Notes: generated from the sequence alone by a model not told the origin. A DNA stretch of 64,000 nucleotides from Zanthoxylum bungeanum (GCA_019454045.1 SKCR01049648.1:186001-250000), one strand, 5' to 3'; counted from the stretch's first letter, positions 12,979 to 25,712 are shown. Made by a program: numbers and translations.

Positions 12979-13655
12979 GTAGAACATCTTTCACGATCCC
13001 TTGGAAACAAAAAAAAAAAAAAAATTTCCTAAGGATTCTGAGAGAATGTAAGGATGGAGGTTATTGATAGTCCCTCCATCTTCAATGACATTAATGCTGA
13101 TGTTTCTTCTGCTGAGATGATACCACAGTATTAGAATCTCAAAAGTTTAAACTTTCATCATGATCTGCTCATCAAACACAAGCCACTGAGAGCAAACTTT
13201 CAGGCAACAGAAAGTTTATGCTCTGTTATTGCCGTAATCATCGTCGAAACCTAAAAGTTTTTGAAAGCTTCACTGATATTCCAGACAGTGAAACAAAAAG
13301 TACACAATAGATGACACATTTTTGTATAGTTCACTAGAAAATGGTTTAAAGAACCAGACTCGTTTGGCCGTTCTCAGTTTTTCAACTACTGTTTCTAATC
13401 GGAGTTTATCCAACACTATCTGTACATAAAAAGAAGGGAAGAATGATGATAAGCCGCAGAGATCGACTTACAAGAGAAGCCATAAGGGCTTAATCATCTC
13501 TTCTCCTTCATTCACCTACAATCCATGCAAAAGAACAAAGCCAAGAATGATTTGCCGCTTGAGTGGTTAAAAGACAACCAAGAAACTATCCTTCACTATA
13601 TATCAGTGGGTCTACATCCTCGACATTGGCACCCGCTTAACCTGCAGTGGTTTCG
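12699..13655. other. Convergent 3' region between SEC62 and NF-YA, with a 61-bp tandem duplication
   Basis: It holds both 3' UTRs. A unit that starts ATTTTAGTAGAACATC and ends in a long A run is present twice, at about 12912 and 12973, exactly 61 bp apart. The NF-YA 3' UTR occupies the right part and carries the miR169-like site listed separately. Confidence 0.7.
13538..13558 (-). promoter_or_regulatory. miR169-like target site in the NF-YA 3' UTR
   Basis: Read on the minus (mRNA) strand this 21-nt site contains CGGCAAATCATTCTTGGCT, the pattern of known miR169 sites in plant NF-YA messages. Against the complement of miR169a as I remember it, the differences are the two end bases, one internal A for G, and one T for C that would still pair as G:U. 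It starts about 98 nt after the stop codon, the usual place. This predicts post-transcriptional repression by miR169. Confidence 0.85.
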
Positions 13656-16600
13656 TCACTGAATAGCAAGAGGCCTCTGGGAAGCCTGGTTAGAAGATAT
13701 GCTTCCCCACTTGTCTGAACAGTCTCCGTCTTCCCCTCTATCGCCCAAGTGTGAATGGAAGCCATGATTCTGGTAACCGCCACTTCCATTTGCATGATTG
13801 CAAGCTTCATGTGCATTATGCGCTTGTGACTCCCTTGCATCTTGCTGACTAGCGGATGAATTCCAGGTTTCAGCCGAGTCAGATTGCAAGGGTTCAGATC
13901 CTGATGAACTGCCAGAGTGAGATGTGTGGATTCCCGAAGCTCTGCCCTTATCTTTACTATTATCCTTGGAAGTATCATCAGTTCTCTTTGCAAAGCGTCC
14001 TCCAGTACCCCTTGCCCTTCTCATAGCATGCTGGTGCCGAGACTCGTGAAGATATGGCTGTAGAAAGTGAAAATCAAACAATATATCATTCCTTAAACTA
14101 AGCAGAAAAAACATGGGAAAACACACCCACACTAAAATATGTTATTCGCTATATTACCTACTGAAAGTCGATAAACACTAAAAGAAATCAAAATTTATAT
14201 ATTTACCTTTCTAACTTTTATCAGCTTCTTTTCAAGCTCTGCTTTGGCACGCGCCTGTCTTCGCCTCAGAATCCCCATGTATTGCTTGGCATTCACATAA
14301 ACGGGTTCTTGTGCCATCTCAAGTGGCAAAGGCATTCTAGCATGAGGAATTCCAACAAATTGAGGATAACCCTGATCATTGAGGGGATTATTTGACAGAA
14401 GTTATAGTTTTGACAAAATCGCAACGATAGAAGGAAAAAAGAAGTAAAAATAAGAGTCATCACCAATTTCTTGTTGCCAAGAAACCTTTCTCAATTGAAA
14501 GCATAGATTACAGAAATTACAATCACATATATAATACAACCAAAAATACATGATTTTAACACAGTATATACTTGATGTAACCTCTTGCTAAAATGGCAAT
14601 TCAATACCGAGATTATACAACCTAAGAATACACAGAATTTTGACCTCCCAAGAAAACAGTTAAGTATGATTTCAAGCCCGTGATTTTTTGTTAAAAACGA
14701 AAGATATAAGAGACATTATGTCATCTACTAACATTTTGAGCTAACAATTAAATATAACGAGACATCCACTTACCACAGGTTGATGTCCATAAGCTGCCAT
14801 CATCCCCCCATAATATGGATCCTGATATGGATTTGATGCACAAGCCTGTCAAAAAGTTGCAAAAAAAAAAAAAAAAAAGTCCCTTTTGTCCCATAAGTAC
14901 AAGTACTCTAATTTTACATACTGGAGGATGTTGAGACTTAATCGATTATGAATACGTAAAGCTTTTACTAAAGAACAAAAGAGAAGGCACTTACAATTGA
15001 GTGACCCACAAGTTCAAGCTGTGGAGGCTGCGTGAAGCGTTCATCACGCATTGCTGGCATAGCTGATTCACCTTGCTGCATATTTTGGTTCTCTTGTCCA
15101 CGATTCCCAACTGAAATTCAAAACAAGATTCTAATCAGTATCCTAACCAATAAATTTTACACTTCTTGGACAAAAGGCATTACAACAAAACTGAAGCCCA
15201 TAAAAACAACTGAGACCACAACTGACAGTCACACATATTGTGAATAACATTACATAACTACTCTGAAGGCTTTTTCAGGTCGGTAGCACATACAACATTA
15301 GGGCGATTCAGGCAAGCTTAGGTGATAGAATTAGAGGGAAAAAATGAAAAGAGAACAGAGAAGGAGTGAAGGAGTGAAGGACAGCCTGACACATAATTTT
15401 AACTTGAGCAAAGTATTGACACAGCAGCTACTACTTGTGGAGCAGAAGCAGGAAAAAAATTCTAGCTTCCATCACACAGCGGTTCCTAATTCAGTCACTA
15501 AGAAAATAAAGAATCACATACATAACTTTTACTTGTTCAAATAACGATGAAGGTCAACCACGGTCAGGAACAACGAATCTCTTTATGATAAACTGATCCA
15601 TTTTGCAAGTTCGTTATTACGGGTTTGAATCCAAGAAGCACACCATTTCTTTAAAGTGGGAGTCAAGCCCATCAAGCGATCACAATAGCAGTTAGATGAA
15701 GTCCTGAAATGAGAAGAAATGAGAGGAGCCAGAGGGTACAAATTTCGGGCTTAGAAGAGTTGCTCTTTGGAGAGCATAGTGCAATGAAAGTACTAACGTG
15801 TAAGCTGTGTTCGTAAAAGAGGGGAGGAGGGGTTATTGTCTATCATTGGCCTATACGATAGAATCAGTAGGGGCCTGGAGAGGAGATGGTTTACCCTGTG
15901 ACGGATGTCAGCTGTTCAACATCTATAGGAGATGCATCTCATATACAAAGATAATCGATTTCACCACTAGAAGCTTGGGTAATCTTCTCTAAACATTCTC
16001 CAAGATCAAATGTCACTTATATATAGCTTCATGCATCTCACCACATATGCTGAAGTGATGGCTCGCACAACTGCTCTAAACTGTTCTTACATGACATGTT
16101 ACAGCACTTTCTGAGCCTATCATGCAAGTTTACATGATGGTGAACTGCTTCACAACTAAGTAGAGCTAGCAGACTACAGATTGCCAACAAACAGCCGACA
16201 AGCAACTAGCTTACAAGCAGCTTTTATCCACAAAAGCATGCCTACATATCTCTATTGGGAACAGTGTGAAAGCACCTCCCAAATCATATACATTGAGCAC
16301 ATATATCTCTTCAGCATGTATAGTTCAGAAAACTGACATTCATAGACAAGGGATTTTTCCAAAACACTCCATCCCAAAGCAAAAATATTTATAAGCATGA
16401 TTTTAAGGAAAAGTGGTAGATTATTTAAATTTCATCATCATTAGCAGTTGTACTAAAAATAGAACGGTGTCAGATCACAGATGCGAAATTTCAAGAAGCT
16501 AAGAAAAAAGTAAAATTTATACACAAACAATAGATAAATATAAGAAAAGGCAAAACCGAAGATCTACAACAAAATAATACATAGTGCCCCCATAATTTCA

Positions 16601-17212
16601 TTAATCTATGTGGTTCTAACTATAGTGAATCAACAGAGCTGCATTCGAACAACATAAAGAGTTCAAATTTCAATCTCAAACAGCAGCGTATTTCACATAT
16701 TGTTAGATAACATATGAAATCTATTGCCATGACTAAAACCACCAGGAATATCTTTGTAGTATTTCCCATTGATTTATGATGTTTATCTTGTAAATCTGAC
16801 ATAATAATGATATGGGACCAATTTCCAGATTTCACTTGGTCTACAATACAATAGAAGTAAACGTACAAAACTTATGCATTTCTTTTCAACCATCAGCATA
16901 TTAATAATCATTACACAAATCACTGGCAACTAATTTACTTCAATTACCTGACCATGAAGATGCAGTAGCTTGCGATTCTTTGTTTGCATCAGCATCTTCT
17001 CCATTCGCCCCATCATTAGACATTGATTGAGGATCATTGGACTCTGAACCATTTGGGCAATCCATAGAGGACGAATCATTTCCCCCAGCCAAAGCAGGTG
17101 AGATAGAATTATATCCAACACCACGCCACCAAGGTTCAGAATAAACTGTGCCCGGTGGAATGCCATTTGGATCGGGTTCCAATTGACTTGTACTTTCAGA
17201 CTTGGACCGCAT
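13656..17212 (-). CDS. Nuclear transcription factor Y subunit A (NF-YA)
   Basis: Five coding exons on the minus strand: 17212-16948, 15110-14995, 14845-14774, 14371-14207 and 14057-13656, giving 339 codons. NF-YA is the DNA-reading subunit of the CCAAT-binding NF-Y trimer and acts in the nucleus with NF-YB and NF-YC. The core lies at about 173-231: the subunit-association helix ([18 protein letters not shown], then [11 protein letters not shown]), a linker (IKVRK) and the DNA-binding part ([17 protein letters not shown], then TGGRFAKR). Gln-, Ser- and Asn-rich regions flank it, as usual. The residue after KQY is Met, where His, Gln or Glu is more common. A TGA is in frame before the chosen ATG. 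A non-coding first exon ends at 18468, so the 5' UTR holds a 1.2-kb intron. From memory the Arabidopsis counterpart is NF-YA9 (At3g20910). Confidence 0.96.
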
Positions 17213-18600
17213 GCCTTTTGACCCTTTGAGATTCCCTCAGAATATAGTAAATCACTTATTCCCTGACCAATCATACATATAATCAAATATGTTAGCTCCA
17301 AGTCTTCAAACCTTCAGAAAAGCAGCATCCTAAATATACAGCCACCCAGAGAACTTCTTAAATGCCAACAAGATAGAAAGCAAATCACGTGAACCAAACT
17401 AAACTGTAAAGTATGTTTACACAAATATAAATTCTGAGCATTACTGAATATGATATCCAAAAGAACAATTAGGGGTAAAAAAAGATGGCCATCCACCAGA
17501 TAATACTCCCCTAAAAGACAAATGTTACATATGCTATACCCAGTAGTGACTTAAATCTATAACTGAAACACCTAATACGGAACATTTAATATAAATTACA
17601 GAAAGGGGCAAACTTTAATAACACTTCAGAGAATCTCTCACAAAATAACCCAAAATTCCAACCAGATCTCTTCAATTCGCAAAAACATAGATTGCACGGA
17701 TACGGACACGGGAAACGTCATTTTCTAAAAAGTTATGACACGGACACGCTAGAGAAACGTTAAATAAAATCAAAATAAGTATATACTTTTTATAATTAAA
17801 TTATTTGAAATAAATTTATAATATACATATATGAACATAAAGAAAAATAATTGATTTAAAGAAAAATCATTTGATTTTTCAATTTTTTAAAAATTAATTA
17901 AATGGAAACCTTAAAAGACACGGAAAATAAAACGGGGTGTCCATGCTTTCTAGAGCAGCAGATAAAAGAAAATAAAGTATGAATCAAAAATAGATACGTG
18001 TATATATATATATATTAAATTCTTTCTGTTCTTCAGTAATTTTGTAGAAAAATCTTTTTAACAATAAAAATCATTACTTTTCTTAAATTCTTCTACCCCT
18101 TTATCCTCCAACGAATCAAATCATATGTAAACATAAGCAACAAACCATGCAATAATCAAGCTAAGATCATATAATCAACAGCTTAATCAGATAACCTCAT
18201 AATTCTCTCTGTCTCTCCCAAGCTTTGCAAGTAAAATAAAAAGTCTCAACTTTCTCGGATTTTCTAAGCAACCAAACAGAATTCAATCGACAGGACACAA
18301 AATTAAACTCAAACAAAAAAACAATTCCGAAAACTTCGAAACTAACATCACAACACAACATGCAACGAATCAAACACAAACAATTCAATAAAATTGGCAT
18401 TATAATCGAAAAAGAGAAAAAAGAAATTAATCATAACAACGAAATCTAAATTGAAAAAGGAACTTACTTGGCGTTAATTTAGAAAAAATGAACCAAAAAA
18501 CAAAAACCCTACAAGTTTGGTGGCTTTGAAAGCTTTTTATCTGAGAAAGACTTTGAGAGAAATCGAAAAAGAAAGTCAATCTATTTTCTCTCTTAGTGTT
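17213..18600 (-). other. NF-YA 5' UTR, its intron and promoter-proximal DNA
   Basis: A donor CAA|GTAAGTT at 18468/18467 and an acceptor GGTCAG near 17264 suggest a 5' UTR intron of about 1.2 kb. The leader exon runs to roughly 18590 and is rich in AAAG/CTTTC. Within the intron, 17695-17955 carries CACGGATACGGACACGG at one end and a loosely inverted GGGGTGTCCATG at the other, perhaps an old hAT-like MITE; no target duplication was found. Confidence 0.6.
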
Positions 18601-19110
18601 ATCTCATTATTAATATTATTATTTATTTAGTTTTTTTTATTAATATTTTTTATTTATTGGTCTTATCATTATTATTTATTAAATAATTTCAGCATGTTGC
18701 TAATTAAGTAATTATTATTTTTTTGAGTCTGTATTTATAAAATCCCGATGCTATGATTTCGTCCTGTGACGTTTCTGTCCTCGTTGGTTTACTCTGAGTA
18801 TGTACTGACACGTGGATGGTCAGATTTCGCTACTTGCTTGTCCGGTTTTTTAATTTTTTTTCCAGTTAAATTTATTAAAAAGTAGTTAGAAAATAAAAAT
18901 ATTTTAAATAAATTAATGGTATAATCAAATGGTTCAATTAATCAAAAAATTGATAAAAAAAAAAAAAAAGTTTTATACTTTTGATGAAGCTCCACGTGTC
19001 CTTAGTTTGAATTGGTTAGCAAGGTTGGTACCGGAAACTTCAGGGTTCAAGACAACATTTAGAAGCCCTGAAGATATAACAAAATATTATTATAAAAAAA
19101 AAAGTTTATA
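18600..19110. other. AT-rich upstream region with a tRNA-like (SINE head) fragment
   Basis: Upstream DNA of NF-YA. At about 18985-19075 a stretch with A-box-like TGGTTAGCAAGGTTGGTACC and B-box-like AGGGTTCAAGAC looks like the pol III promoter part of another SINE. No gene is seen. Confidence 0.4.
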
Positions 19111-19118
19111 CTTGTGAT

Positions 19119-19711
19119 TAGGGGTGTTCATAGGGTCGGATCAACTCGCGACCCGACCTTATAGTATTTATATTATTTTTTTCTAACTAAAATAATAAAT
19201 TTTGATTAGAAATAATGCCTAAATGATCCACCAAAAATTCGTAGAAGAGAGAAAAACGAAACTTTACATGACAAAAAACAAAGCGGAAAATGATTCTGGC
19301 AATCATATTAACAAAAAATTAATTATGGATCCCCAGGAGTTATCACATACAAATCTAGTGACAAATTTGACTAGAAACTCGATAAATTTCATTATTTCTT
19401 TGGGCAGGTGATATTTGAAGTACTGAAACTCTTGAAACCTCTCCCTTTTTCTTTCTTGTTTGCTGTTGAATGCTTCTCATGTATGAGAGATGTACAACTT
19501 TTCCTTGTACCGTGCTTTTAATTAAATCTCTTCGGACATAAAATAACAAATATTTGTATTTCAAAAAATTATTTTATTTTCTACTGACCCGACCCGACCC
19601 CGATCGGTCCACCTTCGTGTGACCCGACCCGCGACCCGAACTTCTCGTGACCCGACCCCGATCGGGTCTCACAAAATTCAAAAAACCCGACCCGGCCCGT
19701 GAACACCCCTA
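19119..19711. mobile_element. hAT-type MITE with perfect ends and GACCCGACCCG-rich right part
   Basis: A 593-bp element with perfect 12-bp terminal inverted repeats (TAGGGGTGTTCA / TGAACACCCCTA). It is flanked by a perfect 8-bp target duplication CTTGTGAT at 19111-19118 and 19712-19719. This is the hAT signature. The subterminal DNA holds repeated GACCCGACCC units, mostly on the right side. There is no transposase frame. Confidence 0.93.
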
Positions 19712-19798
19712 CTTGTGATGAAACTTAATCAATATCACTACTATTAATTTATAAATTAGTACATATCTAATGATAAATTTCAAATTTACCAAAGTGTT

Positions 19799-20074
19799 TT
19801 GTATGTGAACAATTTCTTATCCTTGATGGTGACAAAAACATTAAAAATTGTCATGCTCGTGATTGCAAGGGAAGTATTAGTGACACCGATCTCAACTGTA
19901 CCAATAGAGCATATATTTAGTATGAGCGACAATATTCTTGATGATAGAAGATCAATGCTGAAACCAGAGACGTTAGAAGCTCATACATGTATTGACGATT
20001 GGTGTAGGGCGAAACTCTGTGAAAAAGAAAATCAGCCGGAAACTTTTGAAGATTTGTGTGTAACACATACATAG
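19799..20074 (+). pseudogene. hAT transposase C-terminal dimerisation domain remnant
   Basis: An open frame of 91 codons resembles the C-terminal dimerisation region of hAT transposases: TPISTVPIEHIFSMSDNILDD, broken here at SMSDN, then RRSMLKPETLEA and a CIDDWCRAK stretch (the family has AFS..GRVLD.RSSL.P..VEALVC..DW). Nothing upstream continues it, so catalytic parts are missing. The 593-bp MITE lies 88 bp upstream. Downstream DNA near 20240-20310 has CGGTT/AACCG motifs like hAT subterminal repeats, so this may be a decayed parent element. Confidence 0.8.
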
Positions 20075-20537
20075 CTGGAACTTAAGGCATAAGAATCAAA
20101 CCGCCTTTTAAAAATCGTTTAGTAAATCTTTAATTTTTTTTTTATTTTTATAATAATTTAAATTAATTTATTTACTGTTTGTTAATTTTTTTAATAATTT
20201 AATTTAGTTTATTAAAAATCAATTTTAAACTTTAAACCGAATTGAACCGTAAGATTCGACCGGTTTAAGATTCGGTTGAGGTTCCGTAGACTGTACCGTA
20301 GAACCTTGTGCTTCCCTGAATCTAATATTTGTACAGACTCATCACGTGGGTGCCGTTATCAAGGGGAATGCGTGGCTCCAAGGTGGGGTCCAAGACATTA
20401 GTGCTTTGACAGCAGGGTATTATTAGTTTTAAAATTCAATTCAATTTCGTGGGCAGAGAAATTATTAGTTTTACATGTAGGTGAGCCTTAGACATCTAAC
20501 CGTCAATCAAGTTCCCTTAGTTTCATTTCCCTTTATT
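20075..20537. other. AT-rich flank of the hAT remnant and of the copia insertion site
   Basis: It contains CCGGTTTAAGATTCGGTTGAGG near 20260, broken here at AAGATT, possibly the subterminal part of the old hAT element. No coding sequence is seen. Confidence 0.35.
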
Positions 20538-20542
20538 AACCT
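20538..20542. other. Left target-site duplication (AACCT) of the copia element
   Basis: AACCT here matches AACCT at 26390-26394 exactly, the 5-bp duplication made when the copia element inserted. Confidence 0.93.
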
Positions 20543-21208
20543 TGTTATTTCACTTTTAACGCTACCCAGGTTTTCAATTTAGGTTACTGTTCTTATTCTA
20601 ATCACACACACACCTTAAGCAAATTAACCAAGAATTCAGCAAGCACATTCACAAATTGCAAACACGATTTTTCCGTGGTTCGCCTGAAAGAATTCAGACT
20701 ACATCCACGTTGAACTCCAAGAATTCGGAGCAGCTCACTGCACTAAAGTTTTAGAAATGTACAAGACTCTGTTCTTCTTTTTCTCTACAATTTTCCCCTC
20801 AAATCAGAACCCAACAATGAACTCAAGAACCCTAATCAATTTCCCAAACTCCCAATTACAATCCTCGATTATTCAACACAAAGACAATCGAGAAATCACT
20901 TACTGGAAGAAATGATTCTCAAAGCTGCACGCACTGGGCACTTCTCTGTTGACCGTTCTTGATCAAGTCGGCAATGGGAAAAAACACCAGATCGAAAGAA
21001 CCAGAAATTGTAAAAGAAGAAGCAGATCTTGACCAGAAGCCCAAAGAGTGAAAGAAGCCAAAACCGTCTCCTTTACACCTTGGACACAAAACCGTATATC
21101 AAGAGCAAGAGGCAAAGAGCAACGACAGAGATTAAGAGTCACAAATCACATCCAACGGATGAGACAAAAGGAAGCACATGACAGTCACGTGGCTTCATAA
21201 GTTTTACA
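20543..21208 (-). repeat. 3' LTR of the young copia element
   Basis: 666 bp, TGTTATTTC...TTTTACA on the + strand. It matches the LTR at 25726-26389 except for T/C and A/C substitutions, a 3-bp insertion (GAGCAGCTC against GAGCTC) and three single-base length differences, two of them in short homopolymers. Confidence 0.95.
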
Positions 21209-21323
21209 ATCTCCACCTTGAAGCCTTCACATCACTCACTTCAATCCATATACAACTTATGTCGAGATAACCATAGTGCAGCAAGTATCAGAGTTCCTCT
21301 CATTGTTCATGTTGGCTGCGAAC

Positions 21324-24300
21324 TTAGCCAACCCCCACATGCAACAACTTCATGCAGTGTGAGAGTTTGGTGGCAGTCACAATCTTTGTCCCCATGTCAG
21401 ATGGGTTGTCTTCAGTTGGAACTTTCCTTATCTCAATCTTACCGCTTGAGATAATTTCCCGCACAAAATGGTACTTCACATCCACATGCTTGGTTCTCTC
21501 ATGATGTACTGGATTCTTGCTCAAATGGATTGCACTCTGACTGTCTGAATACACAACTGTCTTGCCATGCAGCTGTTGTATTTCGGTTAAGATACCCTGA
21601 AGCCAAATTGCTTCCTTGAACACATCAGTTATGGCTATATACTCCGCTTCGGTAGTTGAGAGTGTGACCAACGGTTGCAGGCTTGACTTCCAGCTGATGC
21701 AATTTCCACCAAGTGTGAAATAGTAAGCTGTAGTTGACTTTCTCGAGTCCCTGTCACCTGCAAAATCAGAATCAACATACCCTACCAAATCTAAAGCGTT
21801 AGATTTGTTAAAACATAAACCATAATCAACAGTAGTATTCAAGTATCTTAACAACCATAGTAAAGCACTCCAGTGTGCTCCACCTGGATTAGACATAAAC
21901 CTACTCAATAAAGATACAGCATATGACAAGTCAGGTCTAGTACTAATCATGGCATACATCACAGAACCAATAGCATTCGCATAAGGTACATTTTCCATTT
22001 TAATCACCTCAGACCTATTAGTAGGACTTTGTGACTTAGACAAAATAAAGTGACTCGCAAGAGGTTGACTAACCGGCTTACAGCCACTTACACCAAATCT
22101 AGATGCTACCTTTTGCAAATATGTGGACTGATGTATTTTAAGACAATTCTTACTCTCTATCTCTATCAATGGTCATACCTAGGATTCTCTTTGCACTTCC
22201 TAGGTCTTTCATGTCAAATTCATTATTTAACTGCTTCTTAAGTTTGTTGACAGTATTCATTGATTCAGAGATGAGAAGCATGTCATCAACATACAATAAC
22301 AAATACACAGGACATTTTTCATTAAGCATGAAATAGAAGCAACTATCATATTTACTTCTTATGAAACCAATGCTAAGCACAAATGTATCAAATCTTTTAT
22401 ACCATTGTCTAGGTGACTGTTTAAGACCATACAAGGATTTATTAAGCAGACAAACATACTCAGGATGATTTTTATCTATAAAGCATGCAGGCTGAGACAT
22501 ATAAATTTTCTCATCTAATTCTCCATGTAGAAAAGCAGTTTTCACATCTAATTGTTCCAACTCAAGATTATACTGCACTACTAGAGCTAACATCATTCTA
22601 ATAGTTTTAAATTTAACTACAGGTGAGAAGATTTCATTATAGTCTATCCCTTCCCGTTGAGTAAATCCTTTTGCTACGAGTCTGGCCTTAAACCTAACAG
22701 GGTCACTAGGCAAAAGTCTTTCTTTTACTTTAAACAACCACTTACACTCAACCAACTTCTGGTTTTTAGGTTTAGGAACTAAAGTCCAAGTTTGGTTTTT
22801 CCTAAGAGAAGACATCTCCTCTTCCATAGCCGCTTCCCATTCAAGTTTATGGGTGGACTTTAATGCCTCACCTAAGCTAGCAGGTTCAACCCCATTAATT
22901 TCATGACTTGATATTAACGCACAGAAATACAAATCATTAGTTGAGTAATCATACCTGGTAGGAGGCCTTACCTGCCTCCTACTTCTGTCTCTTGCTAGCT
23001 GGTAGTTGGCCAATGTGTCTTGTGGTGTTTCATCATGCTGCTCAGTATGATCCAGTTGATCTACTGTGTCCTCTTCAATTTGTTCTTGTATATCTGCCAC
23101 TTCATTTCTGTTTTCCTCCTGGTTATTTCTCCTGGGCTGGGAGTCCTCAGATGTCTCTGTGCCTGACATGTCACCGACTTGCTCAGCGGTCCTTGATGTC
23201 CCTGGCTCCACCTGCATCTGAGCTCCACCTGCAAGATCAAAATCTGCTAGATCCTTTTCTAAGGCACCTGCATTGTAGTTAGTAGATTTACAAGGAAAAC
23301 AAATTTCATTGAATATAACATCCCGACTAACTATGACTTTGACTCCAGGTGACTCCCTTTCCCATAGCCTATACCCTTTTGTACCTTCTTGATATCCTAA
23401 GAAAACACACTTGATAGACCTCGGTTCAAGTTTACCTACAGACTGGTGAGCATAAGCTTCACAGCCAAACACTCTAAGGTGTGCAAGCTTATGCGCCCTA
23501 CCAGACCAGATTTCTTCTGGGTCTTAAACTGCAAGGAACTATTGGGGCTCAGGTTAACTAAATGAGTAGCAGTATTGAGGGCTTCACCCCAAAAGGCCCT
23601 CGGAAGTTCGGAAGAAAATAAAAGACATCTGATCTTTTCTAATAAGGTTCTATTCATTTTCTTTCCGCAACTCCATTCTGTTGAGGGGTGTTTCTAACAG
23701 TCCTATGTCTCAGGATACCCTCACTAGTACAGTATTGATCAAACTCAGTATTACAAAATTCTAAACCATTATCAGTTCTCAAGACTTTTACTTTGTTACT
23801 AGTTTGATTTTCTACCAATACTTTCCAATCTTTAAATTTTGTCAAAGTTTCATCCTTTGATTTTAGTAAGAATGTCCATACCTTCCTACTGTAGTCATCA
23901 ACAATAGAGAGGAAATATTTCTTACCCCCATGTGTCTGGACCTTTGCTGGTCCCCACAAATCACAATGTAGATACTCCAGACTCGCCTTTGACAAGTGAA
24001 TTCCAGTTGGGAAGCTCTGTCTGTGCTGTTTGCCCAACACACAGATCTCACAAAACTCAAGTGGCTTCAACTGGTCCTTTCCAAATTGTCCCTGCTTGCT
24101 GAGTACCTGCATTCCTTTCTGGCCTATATGGCCAAGTCTCAAGTGCCAAATATTAGCCATATCAACATTAGAAGTTAAAGCAGAAATGGGTTTATCCGAA
24201 AATACATGTTGGCCATTTAGACATACAATCCATTTCTCTTAATACCAGTTAGGATCAGTTTCTTACCCTTAGATATGTGCATGTTCCCATTGTGGGCTTT

Positions 24301-25485
24301 ATATGTAAAACCTAACTCATCTAGTGTTCCTAATGATATCAGGTTACGTTTCAGGTCAGGTACATATCTAACGTCAGTAAGTATCCTAACTTTACCATCA
24401 TGGAGTTTAAGTGTTATGTCCCCAACTCCCTGTATCCTACAAGTATTGTCATTACCCATATACACAGTGCCTTGGTCAGAATTTCTAAAGTTGACAAACC
24501 AGTCCCTATACGGACTCATGTGAAAGGAACACCCAGAGTCCAGAATCCATTCTCTACTAATGTGATCACTAGACACAGTCAATGCCTCAGATAGGCACAT
24601 CGACCCCTTTTCGGCAGCCACAGTGGCGCTGCCTTCATTTTTCTGTTCCCTAATGAACTTATAACAATTCATTTTAAGGTGTCCCATCTTTCCACAATGA
24701 TAGCACTTCTTGTCACTATCTTTATTCTTATCCTGTTTATTTTTTTTCTTCCATTTAGGTTCTTGTTTACTAGTCTGATGATTTTTCGGACCATTGTAAT
24801 TCTTGTTATTTTTTCCTTTCACGAATAAGTTCGCTCCACCTCTCCTACTGGTTCTAAGTTCTAGCTCTCTAGCCCTTATACCAGATATCACCAAGTCTAG
24901 CCTAGGTACAACTCCTGTGTACTGTAGAGAATTCTTAACGACACTATATTCTTCAGGTAATGCATTTAAAAGTATCATAGCTTCGCTAGAGTCTCCTAGG
25001 GCTTGGTCAGTTCCTTTAAGGATTTGAGTCATTTTCGTGAATTCATCCAAATTATCATCAATCGACTTACTAGTATCCATCTTGTAATTAAACAGATTTC
25101 CTTTTAAGAACACTAAATTTGGTGCAGAAATAACAGAATAAAGGGATTCGAGTTTACCCCATAGTTGAATGGCCGTGTCCATTCCGTCAACCTTTCTGAT
25201 GACAGAGTCTCCCAAGTGGAGGAAGATCAAGTTGTACGCTTCTTCCAGGATTTCGCCTTTCGCTTCCTTTTCCATCTTTGGCCATTTTTCTGGATCCGGT
25301 TCCAGTGCCAAAGCCACCTTATGGTGGGAAAGCAGTACCCTCATTTTCTTCTTCCAAGTGGTGAAATCTCCCTTCCCGTCAAAGATCCCAATGTCGAGTC
25401 TCATAGTCGACATTTCGGTTTCACACGGCAAACTGCAAACGAATACACAGAACCCTATGCACTCTATCTGTTGAGTTTTAATCAC
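21324..25485 (-). pseudogene. copia gag-pol polyprotein, interrupted by frame breaks
   Basis: Minus-strand frames in order: 25485-24217 is gag plus the start of pol, with a CX2CX4HX4C zinc knuckle (CYHCGKMGHLKMNC) and the protease motif WILDSGCSFHM. 24160-23654 is integrase, with an HLRLGH...CEIC zinc site and the catalytic residues in LHCDLW, RTDNGLEF and NGVAERK. 23657-23436 continues integrase in another frame. 23472-22150 is the integrase C-terminus and reverse transcriptase, with YVDDM. 22169-21324 is the end of the reverse transcriptase domain plus RNase H, with VGYVDSDFAGD and STTEAEYIA. There are four breaks, near 24217, 23655, 23500 and 22160, each consistent with a shift of one or two bases. 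All catalytic motifs I can see are kept. A start inside the first frame (MSTMRLD) may be the true gag start. Confidence 0.93.
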
Positions 25486-25712
25486 CTAGGCTTTCGATGC
25501 GGCAGCCCCTAAACTGCCCAATTCTTCCAAACTCGGCACCACCTTTTCACCCAATTATTTTTAACTCGGCAGTGCCTCTGCACACAATCTTTCAACTCGG
25601 CAACTCCAATTCTTGAAACCCTTAATTTCTTCAAAGACCAGTAACTCTAACTAACCTCCCAAAAAGCCGAAAAAAGAATTTGTTCTTTAGGTCAATTTCC
25701 TTCCAACCCAAT

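Noticed and set aside
17695..17955. CACGGATACGGACACGG ... GGGGTGTCCATG as a MITE in the NF-YA 5' UTR intron
   Set aside because: The inverted match is loose and there is no target duplication. Mentioned only as a possibility in the feature entry.
23436..24594. Several + strand ORFs across the copia element
   Set aside because: They are shadows of the minus-strand polyprotein, whose motifs are unmistakable.
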